A program made the position numbers and the translations under genes. Positions 61,033 through 64,000 of a DNA stretch of 64,000 nt are shown here, one piece after another. This stretch comes from Desulfobacula sp. Its GTDB lineage: Bacteria > Desulfobacterota > Desulfobacteria > Desulfobacterales > Desulfobacteraceae. The notes beneath the pieces are model-generated. The model was not told the origin of the DNA and did no database searches. It was given only the letters and a program-made list of their open reading frames with translations. The stretch covers positions 1 through 64,000 of the forward strand of contig NZ_JABZFL010000074.1 in assembly GCF_014237455.1 (NCBI RefSeq), written 5' to 3'. Position 1 is the first letter of the stretch. Every line of letters starts with the position of its first letter.

Positions 61033-61050
61033 TGACACATTTGTGTATCA
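61033..61050. promoter_or_regulatory. Palindrome upstream of the sigma-54 activator gene
   Basis: TGACACATTTGTGTATCA contains ACACA-TT-TGTGT. It lies about 60 bp upstream of the activator gene start (60974) and could be its own binding site. Similar sequence TGATACACTTGTGG is at 37392-37405. Confidence 0.45.
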
Positions 61051-61132
61051 GGCGCAATGTTTTTTTTATTGATTTATAAAATACTCATAGAATTTGAGTA
61101 AAAAAGGGGTGTGTTCGGGTGAGATGAAACCA

Positions 61133-61161
61133 AACCCGAAGATTTAAAAAATCTTCGGGTT
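61133..61161 (-). terminator. Strong terminator of the ferredoxin/rubrerythrin operon
   Basis: AACCCGAAGATTT and AAATCTTCGGGTT form a perfect 13-bp stem with three-base loop. T residues follow on the minus strand. Confidence 0.8.
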
Positions 61162-61167
61162 AAAAAT

Positions 61168-61371
61168 TTATTCCCAGGTGATACAGTCTTTGGGACAATT
61201 TTTTATGGCTTCATGGATATCTTCGTCTGAGTAGTCGTCAAGGTAAAGTACTTCAACAAAGCCTGCATCATTGATGGCAAATGCGTGGGGAGCCAGCTCA
61301 ACACAGATTTCGCAGAGGATACAGCTACTCAACTCAACAACAGGTGTTTTCATAGATAACAATGTTTCCAT
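61168..61371 (-). CDS. Single-cluster [4Fe-4S] ferredoxin
   Basis: 67 residues; the start is the ATG at 61371 or the one six codons later (MKTPVVELSS). SSCILCEICVELAPHAF holds three cluster Cys (CxxCxxC); Ala stands in the position of the fourth Cys of the motif, and the remote ligand is in NCPKDC. This is the arrangement of single-cluster ferredoxins. It lies 17 bp after rubrerythrin, to which it may donate electrons. Confidence 0.85.
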   Translation of the reverse strand: METLLSMKTPVVELSSCILCEICVELAPHAFAINDAGFVEVLYLDDYSDEDIHEAIKNCPKDCITWE

Positions 61372-61387
61372 GATTTATAAAATTGGT

Positions 61388-61930
61388 TTATTTGAAAAAC
61401 CGGTTTAACAGTCCTTGAAATGCCAGACCGTGACGGGCCTCATCCTTGCACATTTCATGTACGGTATCATGGATAGCATCATACCCAAGTTCTTTTGCTT
61501 TTACAGCAATTTCTTTTTTCCCGGCACAGGCACCATATTCTGCAAGCACCCTGGCTGTCAGGTTTGCCTTTGTATCAGCTTCAACCACTTCACCTAAAAG
61601 TTCTGCAAATTTTGATGCATGGTCAGCTTCTTCAAATGCGATTCTTTTATAGGCTTCTGCCACTTCGGGGTATCCTTCACGGTCTGCCTGGCGGCTCATG
61701 GCAAGGTACATGCCCACTTCCGTGCATTCGCCCATAAAATTGTTCCTTAATCCCTGAAGGATTTCAGCATCAACATCTTTTGCCACACCAATCACATGGG
61801 CATCGGCCCAGACCAGTTCTCCTTCCTGTACGGAAAATTTTTCTTTTGCTGCGCCGCATTGAGGGCATTTTTCAGGGGCCTGGTCACCCTTATGGGAATA
61901 ACCGCATACTGAACAAACATACGTCTTCAT
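61388..61930 (-). CDS. Reverse rubrerythrin (N-terminal rubredoxin domain)
   Basis: 180 residues from the ATG at 61930 (ribosome site GGAGACGAT). The rubredoxin domain comes first ([23 protein letters not shown]), then the ferritin-like domain with Glu/His ligands ([51 protein letters not shown]). This order is characteristic of reverse rubrerythrins, NADH-linked peroxidases that protect clostridia from oxygen. It overlaps the preceding gene by one base. Confidence 0.92.
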   Translation of the reverse strand: MKTYVCSVCGYSHKGDQAPEKCPQCGAAKEKFSVQEGELVWADAHVIGVAKDVDAEILQGLRNNFMGECTEVGMYLAMSRQADREGYPEVAEAYKRIAFEEADHASKFAELLGEVVEADTKANLTARVLAEYGACAGKKEIAVKAKELGYDAIHDTVHEMCKDEARHGLAFQGLLNRFFK

Positions 61931-62193
61931 TAAATCGTCTCCTTTTTTATTGAATTGTCCCACCAGCCTTTTTGGACATGCGCGTGCTTTTCTTTTTGTG
62001 CCAGATCGAGAAGCCGGTACCCGGAATCCAGAAGAATTCCATAAAGGATGCCGCATCCCGGGTCTTCCCGCTGCTCATAACCCGTTTGCGCAAGTTTGAT
62101 CATTTGTTGCGCAAGGTCAATGGTTTGAGCAATATTTATGTCACATTTTTTTTTAAGCATAAGTCCATCATTATTATTATTTGTTTCACACAT
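61930..62193 (-). CDS. Conserved-looking hypothetical protein
   Basis: 87 residues. [46 protein letters not shown] is a pair of amphipathic helices with one Cys. The stop overlaps the rubrerythrin start by one base, so translation is coupled. No family or function is recognised; the context suggests oxygen defence. Confidence 0.65.
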   Translation of the reverse strand: MCETNNNNDGLMLKKKCDINIAQTIDLAQQMIKLAQTGYEQREDPGCGILYGILLDSGYRLLDLAQKEKHAHVQKGWWDNSIKKETI

Positions 62194-62247
62194 ATCCGGC
62201 TAACTTCGTTTTTAAGGGTTAATTCAATAAGCATGCCACAAAATAAT

Positions 62248-62943
62248 TTATGCAAATATTTCCTGACTTTCACAGGACAGGGCCATATCTGAAATACGTG
62301 TTGCTATAAAATCCCAGCCGTTAAATAGATCAATCCGATGAGTGTCTGCCATAATGTTTTCAGGTACAAGGCTGCAATTAAAACAGTTGTTGTTAATCAA
62401 GGCCCTTACGGCATATCCTCGTTTGACAGGATCTAAAGAATATAAATATCCCCAAAGGAGTCCTTTTGTCTTTTCATTCAGCTCGTGGGGATTATTTGAT
62501 TCGAGATATGTCCCGATTCCCCATAAAACACCCCTTTGAAGCGCTTCATGTTCAAGATAATTGCCATCCGGATCAAGGTATGAGAAAAGAATGGATTTAA
62601 ATTCCAGGGCGAGTTCCGGACTTTGGGAAAGAATTTCTCCCATAGCTTCAGGCGACCCCCATCCGATTCCGCCGGATTCGTCATTCAGGTTCCACATGAT
62701 TCGCCGTAGAACAATCCTGGCTTTTTCCATATTTTTTCGTCCCATTCGTGATCCAAGGGCTCCCATTGCTGCGATACTCCGGAATTTTATCAGTTCATTT
62801 TTATGATAAAAATGAGAAAAAAAATGCCCAACCAGCTGCTCATCAGGAATTTGCCTTAACATTTTCATGGCAGTTTCCCGATGGGGTTCCAGAAGAATTT
62901 TCCCCACCTTTTTTTTTGTTTTTCTTCCATAGGGTTTTGCCAC
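62248..62943 (-). CDS. HEAT-repeat-type protein, DVU0298-like
   Basis: 231 residues, all helical with about four HEAT-like repeats (FRSIAAMGALGSRMGRKN; GIGWGSPEAMGEILSQ; ALQRGVLWGIGTYLE; RGYAVRALINNNCFNC). The phrase WNLNDESGGIGWGSPEAMGEI resembles the DVU0298 group of deltaproteobacteria. Probably a protein-protein interaction factor; function unknown. It is the upstream gene of the minus-strand run with rubrerythrin and ferredoxin. Confidence 0.65.
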   Translation of the reverse strand: MAKPYGRKTKKKVGKILLEPHRETAMKMLRQIPDEQLVGHFFSHFYHKNELIKFRSIAAMGALGSRMGRKNMEKARIVLRRIMWNLNDESGGIGWGSPEAMGEILSQSPELALEFKSILFSYLDPDGNYLEHEALQRGVLWGIGTYLESNNPHELNEKTKGLLWGYLYSLDPVKRGYAVRALINNNCFNCSLVPENIMADTHRIDLFNGWDFIATRISDMALSCESQEIFA

Positions 62944-63079
62944 GCGACACCTTTTTTTATTTAAAGTTTAATAACTTACTTAAAAACTTATTAAGAGTAA
63001 AAAGCATAAAGTATGCCAGATATTGGAAGACCGGTTGATGCGAAGACATTTCAGGGCTGTTGCAGACAATCGGTAGGGG

Positions 63080-63120
63080 TTGTGTCTCAAATTATGGGAC
63101 ATTTTTGTTTCGAGATACAA
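63080..63120. promoter_or_regulatory. Double palindrome upstream of transglutaminase-like gene
   Basis: TGTCTCA (63083-63089) and TGGGACA (63095-63101) form a near-palindrome. TTGTGTCTC (63080-63088) also pairs with GAGATACAA (63112-63120). TGTCTCAAAT is shared with the yeeE enhancer at 28410. No clear sigma-54 promoter was found nearby. Confidence 0.4.
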
Positions 63121-63197
63121 TAAAACCTTCCTTTTTTTAATAAGGTGCTATACAAAAGACACTTGCTTATAATAAGAATTAGGATCAGGTCTAAATT

Positions 63198-63860
63198 ATG
63201 GAAGAATATTTACAACCAACGTATTTTATTGACAGTGATCATCCAGCAGTGATTGAGTTTGCAAACCGGAATAGTAAATCCGGTGAAACTGAGATCCAAA
63301 AGGCGGTTTGCCTTTATTATGCCGTCAGGGATGGCATCAGATACAACCCATACAGCATAGAGCCTTTAAAAGAATCCATGAAGGCAAGTTCCGTTTTGAA
63401 TAAAGGACATGGATATTGCGTGGCCAAAGCGGTGCTGCTGGCCGCCTGTGCCAGGAGTCAGAAAATTCCCGCAAGACTTGGATTTGCTGATGTTAAAAAT
63501 CATCTGAACACCAAACGGTTAGAGGAATTGATGGGGACAGATGTTTTTGTTTATCATGGATACACAGAATTGTTTTTAACTAACAAATGGGTGAAGGCAA
63601 CGCCTGCGTTCAACCTGACACTTTGTAATAATTTTAATGTAAAACCTTTGGAGTTTGGCGGAACAAAGGATTCCATATTCCATCCTTTTGATAAATCAGG
63701 GAACAAACATATGGAATACGTTAAAGATCATGGGACATTTGCAGATCTTCCATGGGATAAAGCGCTTGCTGAAATGATGAAATGCTACCCTGTTTATTTT
63801 GAAGATCTCGAAAGGCGCTCCAAGGATTTTTCAACTGAAGCCCTAAAAGAGAATCAATAG
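63198..63860 (+). CDS. Transglutaminase-like cysteine protease-fold protein
   Basis: 220 residues. Cys74 in GHGYCVAKAVLLAACAR and His120 in VYHGYTELF are the catalytic pair of the transglutaminase core; the usual following Asp-Pro-Thr is KATPAFN here, so the third residue is not obvious. The substrate is unknown; proteins of this group can be peptidases or amidases. No signal peptide. A possible operator lies 80-120 bp upstream. Confidence 0.75.
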   Translation: MEEYLQPTYFIDSDHPAVIEFANRNSKSGETEIQKAVCLYYAVRDGIRYNPYSIEPLKESMKASSVLNKGHGYCVAKAVLLAACARSQKIPARLGFADVKNHLNTKRLEELMGTDVFVYHGYTELFLTNKWVKATPAFNLTLCNNFNVKPLEFGGTKDSIFHPFDKSGNKHMEYVKDHGTFADLPWDKALAEMMKCYPVYFEDLERRSKDFSTEALKENQ

Positions 63861-63874
63861 TATTTTTGATGGCA

Positions 63875-64000
63875 TTAGTCTCGTCTGAATGCCGCTGACA
63901 CCTCTTTGGTCAGTCTTAATACCTTTTTGGCAGACCCAAGATCAAGAGAGCCTGTGCCGCAGCTGGGTGTAATAAAGGATTGTGATAGGATAGTCTCTTT
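63875..64000 (-). CDS. C-terminal end of a cobalamin-independent methionine synthase (MetE)-like protein
   Basis: 41 codons on the minus strand running off the right edge: SQSFITPSCGTGSL followed by LGSAKKVLRLTKEVSAAF, ending at TAA 63877-63875. The Ser-Cys-Gly-Thr-Gly segment is the zinc-binding Cys region of MetE/UroD-like methyltransferases (SCGTGSL). The gene begins beyond the window, so length and completeness are unknown. Confidence 0.55.
   Translation of the reverse strand, partial: KETILSQSFITPSCGTGSLDLGSAKKVLRLTKEVSAAFRRD

Noticed and set aside
1..64000. tRNA or rRNA genes
   Set aside because: None could be recognised by eye on either strand; a covariance-model search would be decisive.

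Overview
The window comes from an anaerobic, low-to-moderate G+C bacterium, most likely a sulfate reducer of the Desulfobacterota (Desulfobacteraceae type). The signs are a four-subunit 2-oxoacid:ferredoxin oxidoreductase, HdrC/HdrB-like proteins, rubredoxin, two rubrerythrins, archaeal-type thymidylate synthase, sigma-54 promoters, two apparent selenoproteins, and small protein families that I associate with Desulfovibrio and relatives. This is inferred from gene content; no rRNA or tRNA gene was seen.

Layout. 0-1.1 kb: an ArsR-type regulator and a permease with an in-frame UGA (probable selenocysteine), cut by the left edge. 1.3-9.3 kb: thymidylate synthase, a membrane diguanylate cyclase whose 5' end carries an apparent frameshift in a T tract, an HNH nuclease, two adjacent wrecked genes (DNA methyltransferase and KilA-N remnants), methylmalonyl-CoA epimerase, a methyltransferase/ElaA/ArfB operon, an amine-oxidase-like flavoprotein and a VOC protein. 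9.5-13.2 kb: a secreted VWA protein followed by a two-component system. 13.6-20.9 kb: a seven-gene operon that looks like the phenylacetyl-CoA -> phenylglyoxylate -> benzoyl-CoA route (Pad-like): four subunits of a 2-oxoacid oxidoreductase, then a cytoplasmic molybdopterin enzyme with its iron-sulfur and membrane partners. 21.9-26.8 kb: a complete Liv-type ABC importer, followed by a PatB-type aminotransferase. 28.5-29.7 kb: a split YeeE/YedE sulfur transporter behind a sigma-54 promoter. 29.8-31.6 kb: aminopeptidase P. 31.9-37.3 kb: an oxidative-stress/redox cluster with a rubredoxin-like protein, rubredoxin, a selenocysteine rhodanese fused to a ferritin-like domain, two flavoprotein reductases, a ferredoxin with an Asp ligand, and rubrerythrin.

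38-44.4 kb: proC, a decayed stretch with small ORFs, sfsA, then nifU-nifS-hdrC-hdrB in one overlapping unit behind a promoter with a palindromic operator. 44.7-52 kb: an accessory island bracketed by imperfect 56-58-bp direct repeats. It holds a type IIG restriction-modification enzyme, an XRE/ImmA pair, a 45-residue small protein, a lipoprotein and a coiled-coil protein. 52.3-54.2 kb: the most unusual locus. A HEPN-like protein with an Rx4H motif and zinc ribbon ends in a Cys-Pro-Asp repeat tail, and is followed 36 bp later by a radical SAM protein. This looks like an undescribed modification system in which the tail is the substrate. 54.5-64 kb: cysteine biosynthesis (regulator-cysE-cysK) with an operator resembling the nifU one, clpB, a sigma-54 activator with a Cys cluster in its PAS domain, a ferredoxin, reverse rubrerythrin, conserved hypothetical genes, a transglutaminase-like protein and the end of a MetE-like gene.

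Themes that tie the window together are sulfur/selenium and Fe-S chemistry (selenoproteins, Nif/Hdr, Cys, YeeE), protection from oxygen, and oxidation of aromatic acids. The accessory stretches (4.8-5.3, 39-40.3 and 44.7-54.3 kb) contain the decayed, mobile or defence-like material.
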